Of a stretch of DNA of 64,000 nt, positions 12,601 through 20,663 are shown piece by piece. Within the stretch, counting starts at the first letter, position 1. Each line of letters begins with the position of its first letter. This stretch comes from an uncultured Amaricoccus sp. (GTDB taxonomy: Bacteria > Pseudomonadota > Alphaproteobacteria > Rhodobacterales > Rhodobacteraceae), in NCBI RefSeq assembly GCF_937891315.1, contig NZ_CALAGI010000140.1, positions 1 through 64,000 of the forward strand, read 5' to 3'. The position numbers were made by a program, and so were the translations under genes. The notes below the pieces were generated by a model. The model searched no databases. It was not told the DNA's origin and worked only from the letters and a program-made list of their open reading frames with translations.

Positions 12601-13020
12601 GGCGACGCCCGCCTCCAGCGGGAAACGACGCAGCAGCGAGTCGCAGAAAGCGTGGATCGTCTGGATCTTGAGCCCGCCCGGCGTCTCCAGCGCGCGGGCG
12701 AACAGCGTGCGCGCGCGGTCGAGATCCACAGGCGGAATGGTCGCTCCCGGCTCGCCGAGCGCGCGCAGCGCCGCGCGGAGTTCGGCGTCGCCGAGCATCG
12801 CCCAGCGGCCGAGCGCGGCGAAGAGGCGGTTCTGCATCTCCGCCGCCGCCGCCTTGGTGTAGGTGAGGCAGAGGATCTTGCCCGGATCGGTTCCGGAGAG
12901 CAGCAGGCGGGCCACCCGGTCGGTCAGCACCCGCGTCTTGCCGGAACCGGCATTGGCCGAGACCCAACTCGAGGCATCGGGCGTCGCCGCGCGGATCTGC
13001 GCCTCGAGCGCGGCGTTCAT
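9685..13020 (-). CDS. addA: Double-strand break repair helicase-nuclease AddA
   Basis: UvrD/RecB-type helicase plus nuclease. With AddB it resects double-strand breaks to produce 3' ends for RecA. The 1111-residue protein shows the SF1 motifs in order: Walker A SANAGSGKT near residue 20, DFDDLI, VDEAQDTS, GDEKQSIYSFQGA, and MTVHGAKGLEAP past the middle. The C-terminal nuclease domain has DRLVVSGDRVLAVDFKSNR, the acidic residues and lysine of the RecB-family active site. The start at 13020 was chosen because its ATG overlaps the addB stop as ATGA. An in-frame ATG two codons upstream is possible. The last four genes of this chain are joined the same way. Confidence 0.95.
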   Translation of the reverse strand: MNAALEAQIRAATPDASSWVSANAGSGKTRVLTDRVARLLLSGTDPGKILCLTYTKAAAAEMQNRLFAALGRWAMLGDAELRAALRALGEPGATIPPVDLDRARTLFARALETPGGLKIQTIHAFCDSLLRRFPLEAGVAPRFSVLEDRQARALREAALDAVAEAEPAIFGAMAFYLGGGEPDPFLAEIAHARALFAGPFDAASLAARLGAPAGVTPADLLAEVAVPEAALRALIPILLDSSPADHRLAHRLAGILAAPERDRLPLLEDALLFGANTKAPFTPNGAPTKAIRGDHPALVATLDALEDRVATARPRRVALSALAKSATLNQFARAFLDRYDARKRALGALDFDDLIERSVRLLERPETAAWVLYRLDGGLDHILVDEAQDTSPSQWRVIEAISAEFFTGLGAREVARTIFVVGDEKQSIYSFQGAAPGAFDDMRRFFEARLAEQDDALRRCDLLYSFRSAPTILRLVDTVFNAAQGAGLADGVAHHAQFPDQPGRVELWPFLPKPETPEESPWDEPLDALTPEDPIALLANRVAERIRSWLDSGQPLPGAGRPVRAGDVLILVQRRDELFDAIIRALKAAGVPVAGADLLRVGGELAVKDLLAALRFAATPGDDLSLAAFLRGPLGEVGEEELFGLAHPRTGTLWAELRGRPAEEFARVRALLADMLAQADYLRPYEMLQRLLIRHDGRRRLTGRLGTEAEDGIDALLDQALAYEGVEAPSLTGFLAWIDRDEMKVKRRMDTGADQVRVMTVHGAKGLEAPIVILPDTATRREPRVPEVLPLGGGAAAWRMTRGTGPAPLEEADAGRRAPIRAENLRLLYVALTRPRNWLIVCGAGVAPRGDAWHGIVRSALESLAPRTEPGPDGDILFLDHNWAEAGPAAALTPPEAPADPPAWAARPAPARRPAPASLSPSGLGGGHALPAEVLLPEIEALARGEAVHRLLEHLRDADPAGWPALAARLLPGFPDPAEILAEAAAVLTAPALAEIFGPGTLAEVDIAAPLGALGGRTVVGRIDRLVVSGDRVLAVDFKSNRVVPDRPEQVPEGILRQMGAYHAALGHIWPGRRIEAAILWTRAARLMPLPAKLIGDALARAHLDPDGVGS

Positions 13021-15962
13021 CTCCATTCCCAGTCCCCCGGCATGTCGCCATCCGCCCATTCACCGCGCCGCGCCAGATGGTCGTAGGCGCTCTCGAACTG
13101 GACGCGGCCGGGTCGCAGGCGCGCGGCGAAGCCGTTCGCCGGGGTCTGGTAGAAGGCGATCAGGCCGCGCAGCCGCGTCCAGATCGCGGCGATCGCCTCC
13201 GGCCTCGCGTCGATGGGAAGGGTCTTCCGGGCGCCGAGGCCGATCAGCTCGAGATGGAACGCCGTGCCGGCGGGCAGGCCTTCGAAGCCGCCGGCCTCGG
13301 CGATCGCCGCTTCGAGCGGTAGTTGCAGATGAAAGGCGCGGGCGTATTTGTCGGACGGAATGGCGCCGGACTTGTAGTCGTAGATCGCATAGCGGCCATC
13401 GGGCCCGCGGTCGATCCGGTCGGCCCGCGCGGTGACAGCCATCGGCGCGGCGAGGCCATCGAGGTTCCGGCGCCCGCGCAACTCCCGCGCCAGCGGGCCT
13501 GCGCGTTCGCGCCGGTCGGCCTCGCCGAGCAGGAACCAGTCGGTGGCACGGTCGAGCCGGGCGATCCAGAGCGCGCGCACCGCCGGCCAGGGCGCGACGC
13601 GGGCGAATTCCGCCTCCGCCGCCGCGCGGAAGAGCTGCGCGGCGTTGTCTGGCAAGGCGTCCCCGGTGGCACCGAGAAAAGCGTCTAGCACCGCATGGAT
13701 CGCGCTGCCCCGGGTCAGCGCGTCCGGCTGGCGGCCGATCGGATCGAGCCGCCGCAGGCGCAGCACCTTGGAGGCGTAAATCTCGTAGGGATCGCGAACC
13801 AGCGTCTCGATCTGGGTGACCGACAGCTCCGCCGGAAAGGCCGAGAGCGGCGGCCGGGGCGCCGGGCGCGGGGCGGGCCGCGTCGGCGCCGTTGGCCGGT
13901 CGAGCCGCGCGGCCTGTGCGACGAGCACCCGCCCGCGTGCCCGCGCGGCCGCGAGCGCGGCGGGCCCCTCGGGCGGCAGGCCCAGCAGCAGGTTCTCGAG
14001 CCGCAGCAGCCAGCGCGCGCCGACGGTCGGCGCCTCGGTGTCACGGGTCGCGCGCGAGAAGATCACCTTCGGCGCGCCGGCCGCCTGCTGGAAATCGTGC
14101 GCCGAGAGGCCGATCCGCCGCTCCGGGCTCGGCAGGCCGATCTCGCGCCGCATCGCGCGGTTGAGCCAGGGGTCGGCGCCGGGCAGCCGCGGCCATACGC
14201 CCTCGTTGAGCCCGCCGAGGATCACCAGATCGGCCGACCGCGCCCGCGCCTCCAGCGTGCCCCAGATGAAGATGCCGGGATGGGTGACCACCGCTTCCTC
14301 CGGCACGTCGCGCGCGGCCATCAGCGAGGCGAGCAGCGCGCGGTATTCGACCGGCGCGATCGCGCCATAGGCGTCGGCTTCCAGCGCCAGCGACTCGGTC
14401 ATCGCGCGGGCCTGCCGGCCGGCCTCGCGGTCCCAGAGCGCGGCGGCGGTGCCCGCCGGCCCGGCGGCCAGCGCCTCGGCGGCGCCGACATGGGCGGCGA
14501 CGGTCTCGGCGAGCGGCGCCGTCCCGGCGGCGGCGAGCGGCGCGAGGCTTGCGCGGAGCCAGCCGAGCCAGGCTGCCGCGTCCTCGCCTTCGGCTTGCGC
14601 AGCCAGCACGTCCCAGTCGATGGTCGGCGCGCCGCCGCGCAGCCGCCGCTCCAGCCGCGCGGTCAAGCGCAGATGGGCGCCGCGCGCATCGGGGCCGGCG
14701 TTGGTCAGGGGATGTTTCAGCAGGATCAGCAGCGCCTCGGGGGTCAGCGGCGCGCCGATCAGCTCGGCGACGCGGCGCAGCAGGACGCCGGGCGGGGTCA
14801 GCGCCAGCGGCCGGCCCGCGCTGTCGTCGGGCAGGATGCTCCAGCGGTCGAGCTCCGCCGTGACCCGCCGCGCGAGCATCCGGTCGGGCGTCACCAGCGC
14901 CGCGGTTTCCCCCGTTTCGGCCGCGCCGCGCAGGGCCAGCGCGAGGGTCAACGCTTCGGACCGGGGATCGGGCGCCTCGACCCAGGTCACGCCCACGCAG
15001 GCGGCGGCCAGGTCCGGCGCCATCGCCCGCCCCTCGACCCGCCATTGGTCGGTGACCGGAGCGGGCCGCAGCGCCAGCGAGACGAGGGCGTTGCGCGCGG
15101 GCGCGGGCGGCGGCGCCGCGGTCCAGGCCGGGACACCGGACGGATCGAAGCCGAGCGCGTCGGCGAGCCGGCGAAAGCCATGCTGCGGATGGTCGGCCGC
15201 GCCCGGATCGTCGCGCCCGAGCCGGCGCCAGACACCCGGCGGCAGATCGGCGTCGAAACCCGGCAGGACCAGCGCCCCTTGGGGCAGCGCGGCGACCGCC
15301 GCCATGAACAGCCGCGTCGCCCCGCGCGAACCGGTCGAGCCGGCGACGATCACCGGATGGTCCGGCGGCCGCGCCGCCCAGCGCTCGGCCAGCGCGGCGG
15401 CGACGGCGCGCATCCGGCCCTCGCCATCGGTCGAGGCGCCGGCCGCCATGTAATCGGCGAGCAGGGTCAGAAACCGCAGGCCGCGCTGCCAGTGCTCGGC
15501 GTGCTCGCCGGCGTCGATCCCGAGGATCGCGCCCGCCGGCACGCCCTCGCCCTGCGTCTCGTCCATCAGGTCGGCCAGGCTGTCGGCGAGGTCGAAGGCG
15601 GCGGTCTCCGCCGCGAGGCCGGGCTCGACGGCGAGCAGGCGGCCGATCAGCCGCGACAGTTCGAGCTTGCGGCGCAGCGCCGAAACGGGGGGCGAGTCGA
15701 GGCCGGGGGCCAGCGGATCCTCCGCCAGCTCGGTCACCGCGCGCACCCGCGGCAGCAGGCGGGCCGGCCCGCGCGCCAGCAGATCGACCAGCGCCCGGCG
15801 CATGCGCTGGGTATTCACCCAGATCTCCACCCGCGCCATCGCCTCCGGCGGCTGGCCGGCGAGCCGCGCCTCAAGCCCTGCGACCAGCGCTGCGCCGAAA
15901 TCGACACCGGGCGGCAGGGCGAAGACCCTCGGGCCGTCGCTCGGGGTGAAAAGGGCGGTCAT
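13017..15962 (-). CDS. addB: Double-strand break repair protein AddB
   Basis: Partner of AddA, with a helicase-like scaffold and a second RecB-family nuclease that cuts the opposite strand. The 981-residue protein starts with the alphaproteobacterial AddB signature region (VFALPPGVDFGAAL). No Walker A motif is visible, as expected for the alpha-type subunit. The C-terminal nuclease has TARADRIDRGPDG followed by YAIYDYKSG. That domain contains no cysteine, so the iron-sulfur staple of Bacillus AddB is absent. The start at 15962 overlaps the stop of the murU-like gene as ATGA, and the stop overlaps the addA start in the same way. Confidence 0.93.
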   Translation of the reverse strand: MTALFTPSDGPRVFALPPGVDFGAALVAGLEARLAGQPPEAMARVEIWVNTQRMRRALVDLLARGPARLLPRVRAVTELAEDPLAPGLDSPPVSALRRKLELSRLIGRLLAVEPGLAAETAAFDLADSLADLMDETQGEGVPAGAILGIDAGEHAEHWQRGLRFLTLLADYMAAGASTDGEGRMRAVAAALAERWAARPPDHPVIVAGSTGSRGATRLFMAAVAALPQGALVLPGFDADLPPGVWRRLGRDDPGAADHPQHGFRRLADALGFDPSGVPAWTAAPPPAPARNALVSLALRPAPVTDQWRVEGRAMAPDLAAACVGVTWVEAPDPRSEALTLALALRGAAETGETAALVTPDRMLARRVTAELDRWSILPDDSAGRPLALTPPGVLLRRVAELIGAPLTPEALLILLKHPLTNAGPDARGAHLRLTARLERRLRGGAPTIDWDVLAAQAEGEDAAAWLGWLRASLAPLAAAGTAPLAETVAAHVGAAEALAAGPAGTAAALWDREAGRQARAMTESLALEADAYGAIAPVEYRALLASLMAARDVPEEAVVTHPGIFIWGTLEARARSADLVILGGLNEGVWPRLPGADPWLNRAMRREIGLPSPERRIGLSAHDFQQAAGAPKVIFSRATRDTEAPTVGARWLLRLENLLLGLPPEGPAALAAARARGRVLVAQAARLDRPTAPTRPAPRPAPRPPLSAFPAELSVTQIETLVRDPYEIYASKVLRLRRLDPIGRQPDALTRGSAIHAVLDAFLGATGDALPDNAAQLFRAAAEAEFARVAPWPAVRALWIARLDRATDWFLLGEADRRERAGPLARELRGRRNLDGLAAPMAVTARADRIDRGPDGRYAIYDYKSGAIPSDKYARAFHLQLPLEAAIAEAGGFEGLPAGTAFHLELIGLGARKTLPIDARPEAIAAIWTRLRGLIAFYQTPANGFAARLRPGRVQFESAYDHLARRGEWADGDMPGDWEWR

Positions 15963-16654
15963 CGCGCGAGCGCCTTTTCGGCCAGCGCGATCCCCTCGGG
16001 CCGGCCGACATCGGCCCAGACCCCCCGATGAACGATGCCGAACATCCGCCCGGCCGCGAGGATCGGATCCCAGACCGCGTTCAGCGAATAGACCCCGCCT
16101 TCGAGCCCGGCCAGCGCCTCCGCCCCCAGGATGCCGGCGCCGGCATAGACGAAATCCGCCGCCGCGTCCGCCCCGCGCCGGGTCAGGCGCCCGTCGGCCG
16201 CGCGGTGGAAATCGCCGGCGCCCGTATGCCCCAGCGCCGCCGCCCGCGGCACGAGGCAGAGCAGCGCATCCATCCGCGCCGGATCCCAGGCGGCGCGGAG
16301 CGGTTCGATCGGATTCTCCCCGCCCCAGACCATGTCGGCGTTGAGGGTCAGGACCGGCCCGGGTCCGAGCAGCGGCCGCGCCGCCTGGAGCCCCCCACCG
16401 GTTTCCAGCAGCCTCGGCTCGTAGGAGATCCGCGCCTCCGGCGCCGCCTCGGCGAGCCAGGTCCGCAATTGTTCGGCATGGGCGTGGGCGTTGACGACGA
16501 TCCGCCGCACGCCCGCCCCCCGGTAAAGGCTCAGCGCATGATCGATCAGCGGCCGGCCCGCCACCTCGATCAGCGCCTTCGGCCGCGTCCGGGTCAGCGC
16601 GCCCATGCGGGTGCCGAGCCCGGCGGCGAAGATGATCCCGGCCTCCGCCGTCAT
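15959..16654 (-). CDS. murU: Nucleotidyltransferase, probable N-acetylmuramate 1-phosphate uridylyltransferase
   Basis: Predicted to join MurNAc 1-phosphate and UTP into UDP-MurNAc, the second step of the AmgK/MurU cell-wall recycling route that bypasses MurA. The 231-residue protein is a typical sugar-nucleotide transferase. It has the N-terminal GIIFAAGLGTRMGALTRTRPK signature (glycine-rich loop plus catalytic Arg/Lys). Further on are ETGGGLQ and the metal-binding Asp of LNADMVW. The C-terminal part ends GVWADVGRPEG. Its 4-base overlap with an AmgK-type kinase gene upstream strongly supports this specificity over a generic mannose-1-phosphate guanylyltransferase. Confidence 0.85.
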   Translation of the reverse strand: MTAEAGIIFAAGLGTRMGALTRTRPKALIEVAGRPLIDHALSLYRGAGVRRIVVNAHAHAEQLRTWLAEAAPEARISYEPRLLETGGGLQAARPLLGPGPVLTLNADMVWGGENPIEPLRAAWDPARMDALLCLVPRAAALGHTGAGDFHRAADGRLTRRGADAAADFVYAGAGILGAEALAGLEGGVYSLNAVWDPILAAGRMFGIVHRGVWADVGRPEGIALAEKALAR

Positions 16655-17652
16655 GCCGCGCCCCCCGGCGGCGGCAGGCGCGCCTCGACCCAGGCCGCGA
16701 GCGGTGCCAGGGCGGGATGTGCGAGATCCGCCTTGAGATAGGTCCAGACCCGGGGGAGATAGCCGAGATAGCGCGGCTTGCCGTCCCGCCGCGCAAGCCG
16801 GGTGAAAAGCCCGAGGATTTTCAGGTTGCGCTGCGCCGAGAGCACATGCGCGGCCTGGTCCAGCGCCTCGGCGTCGGTGCCGGCGCGGTCGCGGTAACGG
16901 GCGATCATCGCCGTTCGCAGCGCCGGATCGACGTCGCGTCGCGCATCCTCCAGCAGCGATACGAGGTCATAGGCCGGATGGCCGATCAGCATGTCCTGAT
17001 AATCGAGCAGGCCGATCCGGGCATGGCCCGCGCGCTTCGGCAGCCAGAGCAGGTTCTCGGCGTGGTAGTCGCGATAGATCGGCACCGTCGAGGCCGGGAG
17101 CAGGGGCGCGAACGCGGCCTCGGCCAGCGCATCGAACTCCGCCGCCAGATCCGGCGGCGGCGGCGTGCCCGCCGGCGCGCCGGTCGCCGCCGGCAGATAC
17201 CATTCCGTCGCCAGCCGCGCCTCGCGCATCAGCACCGCCATGTCGTAGGGCGGCGGCGTCCAGTCGCCCCCGGGCGGCGGCAGCGACTGGAAATGGACGA
17301 GCAGGTCGATCGCCGCGCCATAGAGCTCCGGCGCGCGCGAAGAATCGGCGGCGCAGAGCGTGGCGAAAAGGTCGTCGCCGAGATCCTCAAGCAGCAACAG
17401 GCCGTCCGCGGGATCGGTCGCGAGGATTTCCGGCGCCGCGAGGCCGTGGCCGCGCAGCCAGCCGGTGACGGCGATGAAAGGGGCGAGGTCGAGCCCGGTC
17501 TCGGGCGGCGCGTCCATCAGCATCGCCCGCCGGTCGCCGCGCCCGATCCGCTCGTAGCGGCGGGCCGAAGCGTCACCGGCCAGCGGCGCGCGGCGCGCCC
17601 CGGCCCAGCCCGCCGCGGCGAGGAAGTCATCGATCCGCGCGCTTCGGCTCAC
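16651..17652 (-). CDS. amgK: Amino-sugar kinase AmgK-like (APH family)
   Basis: Predicted to phosphorylate the anomeric hydroxyl of MurNAc and GlcNAc taken from recycled peptidoglycan, feeding MurU. The 333-residue protein has the aminoglycoside phosphotransferase fold. The nucleotide-loop area lies in the first 50 residues (LAGDASARRYERI). The catalytic motif is IYRDYHAENLLW, and the metal-binding motif LLDYQDMLIGHPAYDL follows. The GTG start at 17652 overlaps the tsaE stop (GTGA), and the stop overlaps the murU start (ATGA). This gene pair next to tsaE is a common alphaproteobacterial arrangement. It was often annotated only as phosphotransferase before AmgK was characterised. Confidence 0.87.
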   Translation of the reverse strand: MSRSARIDDFLAAAGWAGARRAPLAGDASARRYERIGRGDRRAMLMDAPPETGLDLAPFIAVTGWLRGHGLAAPEILATDPADGLLLLEDLGDDLFATLCAADSSRAPELYGAAIDLLVHFQSLPPPGGDWTPPPYDMAVLMREARLATEWYLPAATGAPAGTPPPPDLAAEFDALAEAAFAPLLPASTVPIYRDYHAENLLWLPKRAGHARIGLLDYQDMLIGHPAYDLVSLLEDARRDVDPALRTAMIARYRDRAGTDAEALDQAAHVLSAQRNLKILGLFTRLARRDGKPRYLGYLPRVWTYLKADLAHPALAPLAAWVEARLPPPGGAA

Positions 17653-18137
17653 GCGACGCTCGCGCCGGCCAGCGCGCCGGCCAGCCAGTCCCAGCCACCG
17701 CCCGCCGCCGTCAGATCGGCGCGGCGCGCATCGCCATCGCCTGCGAAATCGAGCGCGAGGGTCAGGCGCCGCGCCGGCAGCGCGGGGCCGAGCCGGTCGG
17801 CCCATTCGACGACGCAGATCGCACCGGCGAAGGCTTCCTCCAGCCCCAGTTCGGCGATTTCGTCGAGCGCGCCCAGCCGGTAGAGGTCGGCGTGCCACAG
17901 CTCCACGGCGCCGAGATCGTAGGTCTGCACCAGGGTATAGCTCGGCGAGGGTACGCGCTCGGACCGGCCGAGCGCGGCGAGCCGCGCGCCGATCAGCGCC
18001 CGTGCGAAGACGCTCTTGCCAACGCCGAGTCCCCCGACGAGCGCCACGAGATCGCCGGCGGCGAGCCCCGGCGCCAGCGCGCGCGCGAGCGCCTCGGTGG
18101 CCGCCTCGTCGGTCAGAATGAGCGTGGTTTTCAACAC
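17649..18137 (-). CDS. tsaE: tRNA t6A biosynthesis ATPase TsaE
   Basis: Small P-loop ATPase that works with TsaB and TsaD to form N6-threonylcarbamoyladenosine at position 37 of ANN-decoding tRNAs. The 162-residue protein has Walker A GGLGVGKSVFARAL at about residues 35-48. The family motif SPSYTLVQTY and the acidic HADLYRL stretch follow, then VVEWADRLG with the conserved Glu-Trp. The start is GTG at 18137, giving MLKTTLILTD; no better ATG is nearby. It is the first gene of the overlapping chain tsaE-amgK-murU-addB-addA and lies 191 bases from the DivL-like gene. Confidence 0.93.
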   Translation of the reverse strand: MLKTTLILTDEAATEALARALAPGLAAGDLVALVGGLGVGKSVFARALIGARLAALGRSERVPSPSYTLVQTYDLGAVELWHADLYRLGALDEIAELGLEEAFAGAICVVEWADRLGPALPARRLTLALDFAGDGDARRADLTAAGGGWDWLAGALAGASVA

Positions 18138-18328
18138 GGAGTCCGATCAGCAATGCGCTATCGCCGCTGTTCTACAACCCCGCGCCGGGCACGCAACCCC
18201 CGGCGATTCGGGGTCGGGGCCATCGCATTCGGCTCTCCTCGCGACGGGGCCGAATGCGCGGACCGGGAGCCGAGGAAGCCACCGCGCCAGGGGAGCGGGT
18301 CGCCGATCAGGACAGCGGCGCCGTTGCG

Positions 18329-20554
18329 TCAGGCGCGCAACGCGACACCATCGGCGGCGGAAGCCGGCTTCGGCGTCGCGAGGTCGGCGACGTAGGTGGC
18401 GCGGCCCGACGCGATCTCGACGGTCAGCGCGCCCCCGGCTTCCTCGATGATCCGACGTGCGAGCGCGGCGCCGACGCCTTCCGCGCCGGCCTTGGCACCG
18501 GTCTCGGACGAGGCGGTCAGCCGCCGCCCGTCCGGCTCCGCGGCGAAGGCGATCACCGCGCCCGGCGCCGCGAGATCGGCGAGGGCGAAGCCGAGCGCCA
18601 CGGCGGCTCGGCGCAGATCCGGCGCCCAGGCCGCGGCGTCGGGACAGGGCGCGAGGCCGAGGCCGCGCTTGGTCAGCGCCGCTTCCAGCCCCGCGAGCGG
18701 CCCTTGCTCGCCGTCGCGCCGCGCCAGGGCGCGCAACTCCCCGGCCCGCGACAACCCATCCTTCAGCGATTGGGTCGCAGTGCTCAGGGCCTGGAACGCC
18801 TCCGGGGTCTGGGCGGAGGGGATGGCGGCCATCAGCTGGCGCACCGCCTGTTCCACCGGCAGGCGCAACTGCTCCAGCGCCAGCTCCTCCAGCGCCGCCC
18901 CTTCGGCCCGCGCGGCGCCGAGCGCCATCAGCCGCTCGCGCGCGGCGCCCAGATCGGCGCGTTCGGCGGAGAGATCGCGGAAGACGACGAGCGTCGAGGC
19001 GTCGGGCAAGGGCGCGACCAGAAGATGCAGCGTCCGGCCGTCCAGCGTCTCGACGGCGGCCGTCCAGCTGGTCCGCGACTCCGCGGCGGTGGCGAATTCC
19101 GACAGCTGCGCCCAGACCGGGCTCGGCTGGCAACCTTCGGCGCAGAGCCGGGTCATCTCGGCGACGCCCGGCCCGTCCAGCCGGTCCATCGGCGCGAGGG
19201 TCCACAGCGCCTCGAAGGAGGAATTGACGAAGACCAGCATGCCGGAAGTGTCGAACACCGCCACCGCCTCGACCATGCGGTCGAGCGTCGCCTGACTGAG
19301 CTCCAGCTCCGAGCGGTACTTGCGTTCGAGGATGATCGCCGAGGAAATATCCTCGAACAGGAAGGCGAGCGCGCCCTGCGGATGCGGCCGGCCGGTGACG
19401 CGGAAGATCTTGCCCGAGGGCAGCACCCAGTTCTCTTCGTAGGTGCCCTCGCGCGCGCCCTCCTCGAGCTCGCCGAGCTTGCGGCGCCAGGAGGCGAAAT
19501 CCTTCTGCTCCGGCATCTGCCGCGTCTCGCGCAGCCGTTCGAGAAAGTCGCGCAAACTCGGCCGTCCGGCCAGCCAGACCGCGTCGATTTTCACGAGATC
19601 GGTCAGGGCGGGGTTGAAGAGCCCGAGCCGCCGGTTCTTGTCGAAGACCGCGAGCCCGATCGGCAGATGCGCGAAGGTCTCGGTCAGCGTCTCGACAAAG
19701 CGGCGCAGGCTCGCCTCGGCGGCGACGAGATCGTCCGCCGCCAACGCGAAGCCGAGCATTCCGCCGTCGCCGCCGGGCGTCTGGCTCACCTCGAACCACA
19801 GGGCCTCGGTCTCCTGACGGCCGGGGATCGAGACCCGACGCCGGCTGCCCTTTCCGCGCGGCGTCAGCGGCACCTCCTCCAGCACATGGCCGAAGGCGTT
19901 CGGCACGCGATGGTCGCGGATGTCGGCGATCGGCGCGTCGAACCGCTCGCGATAGGCGGCGTTGGCCCAGATGATCTGGCCGTCGGGCGCGCTGCTCCAG
20001 GCGACCAGCGGCGCGGTGTCGAGCACGTCGCGCAGGAAGGCGGTCTCGCCGTTGGCCCGCGCCAGCGCGTCCTGCGCGTCCTTGAGCGCACGCGCCTCCT
20101 CGCTCGCCGGACGGATCGCGAACCAGGCGGCGGCGCCCCGCGGCTCGCCCAGTACCTCGAAGGCCGTGCCGTCGCGGCGGGCGCAATGGTGGCGGAAGGC
20201 GGTGCCATAGAGCACGAGCGCCTCCAGATCCTGGCGAATGCCGGCGCATTCGGGCTCCAGGTGGTCGCCCAGCGCGGCGAGGCGCGAGGGCGCGGCGCCG
20301 AGACAATCGACCAAAGCCCGCGCCGGCTCGGACAGCGGCTTCACGCTTGATCCGCTGATCAGGAACTCGCAGGCGCCGCTCGCCGCGCCGTCGTCCGGCG
20401 CCGCCTGCCGCCCACCGCGCAGCAGCGGCAGCCGAGGCGCGAAGGCGGCCAGCAGCGCGAGGGTCGCGACCGCGCTGACCAGCGCCGCGGCGATCACCTC
20501 CGGCGTGCGTTCGAGCAGGGGCCATTCGACAAGGGACAGTCCGGTGAATTCCAT
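18329..20554 (-). CDS. divL: PAS-domain pseudo-histidine kinase, DivL-like
   Basis: A 741-residue signalling protein. One membrane segment (residues about 20-42) is followed by a linker, three PAS-like regions (about 170-260, 285-405 and 420-525) and a degenerate kinase-like tail. Where a histidine kinase would have an HELRTPL-type H-box, this protein reads LEQLRLPVEQ (about 561-569), with no phosphorylatable His. The ATPase N and G boxes are not recognisable, and only a remnant (EEAGGALTVEIASG) is left. In Rhodobacter capsulatus a PAS protein called DivL, encoded near regBA, affects CtrA and gene transfer agent production; this gene has the same neighbourhood. The start is taken as the ATG at 20554, with a GTG one codon earlier. 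A full CtrA-type box lies about 50 bases upstream. The DivL identity is inferred from architecture and position. Confidence 0.75.
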   Translation of the reverse strand: MEFTGLSLVEWPLLERTPEVIAAALVSAVATLALLAAFAPRLPLLRGGRQAAPDDGAASGACEFLISGSSVKPLSEPARALVDCLGAAPSRLAALGDHLEPECAGIRQDLEALVLYGTAFRHHCARRDGTAFEVLGEPRGAAAWFAIRPASEEARALKDAQDALARANGETAFLRDVLDTAPLVAWSSAPDGQIIWANAAYRERFDAPIADIRDHRVPNAFGHVLEEVPLTPRGKGSRRRVSIPGRQETEALWFEVSQTPGGDGGMLGFALAADDLVAAEASLRRFVETLTETFAHLPIGLAVFDKNRRLGLFNPALTDLVKIDAVWLAGRPSLRDFLERLRETRQMPEQKDFASWRRKLGELEEGAREGTYEENWVLPSGKIFRVTGRPHPQGALAFLFEDISSAIILERKYRSELELSQATLDRMVEAVAVFDTSGMLVFVNSSFEALWTLAPMDRLDGPGVAEMTRLCAEGCQPSPVWAQLSEFATAAESRTSWTAAVETLDGRTLHLLVAPLPDASTLVVFRDLSAERADLGAARERLMALGAARAEGAALEELALEQLRLPVEQAVRQLMAAIPSAQTPEAFQALSTATQSLKDGLSRAGELRALARRDGEQGPLAGLEAALTKRGLGLAPCPDAAAWAPDLRRAAVALGFALADLAAPGAVIAFAAEPDGRRLTASSETGAKAGAEGVGAALARRIIEEAGGALTVEIASGRATYVADLATPKPASAADGVALRA

Positions 20555-20602
20555 CACGCCCGGCTTTCTGGGATTTCGCCGGGTCAGGGAACGCCATGGG
20601 TC

Positions 20603-20618
20603 TTAAGGAAGTCTTAAC
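20603..20618 (-). promoter_or_regulatory. CtrA-type box upstream of the DivL-like gene
   Basis: TTAAGGAAGTCTTAAC at 20603-20618 is an exact TTAA-N7-TTAAC match, the CtrA consensus of alphaproteobacteria. It sits 49-64 bases upstream of the DivL-like start, in the 109-base gap after regB. In such GC-rich DNA the match is unlikely by chance. Binding has not been shown. Confidence 0.55.
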
Positions 20619-20663
20619 CCTGACCGCCCGGCCGACCGGGCCGTCGGGGCCGCTCGCCGTGGC

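Noticed and set aside
10237..13086. Very long open frame on the plus strand opposite addA (also similar frames opposite addB, ilvD, sdhA)
   Set aside because: Antisense frames stay open in very GC-rich genes; the products are Arg/Gly/Ala-rich with no domains, and the opposite strand encodes clear proteins.
18147..20597. Alternative minus-strand frame over the DivL-like gene
   Set aside because: Low-complexity Arg-rich product; the other frame has membrane, PAS and linker features and the better start.
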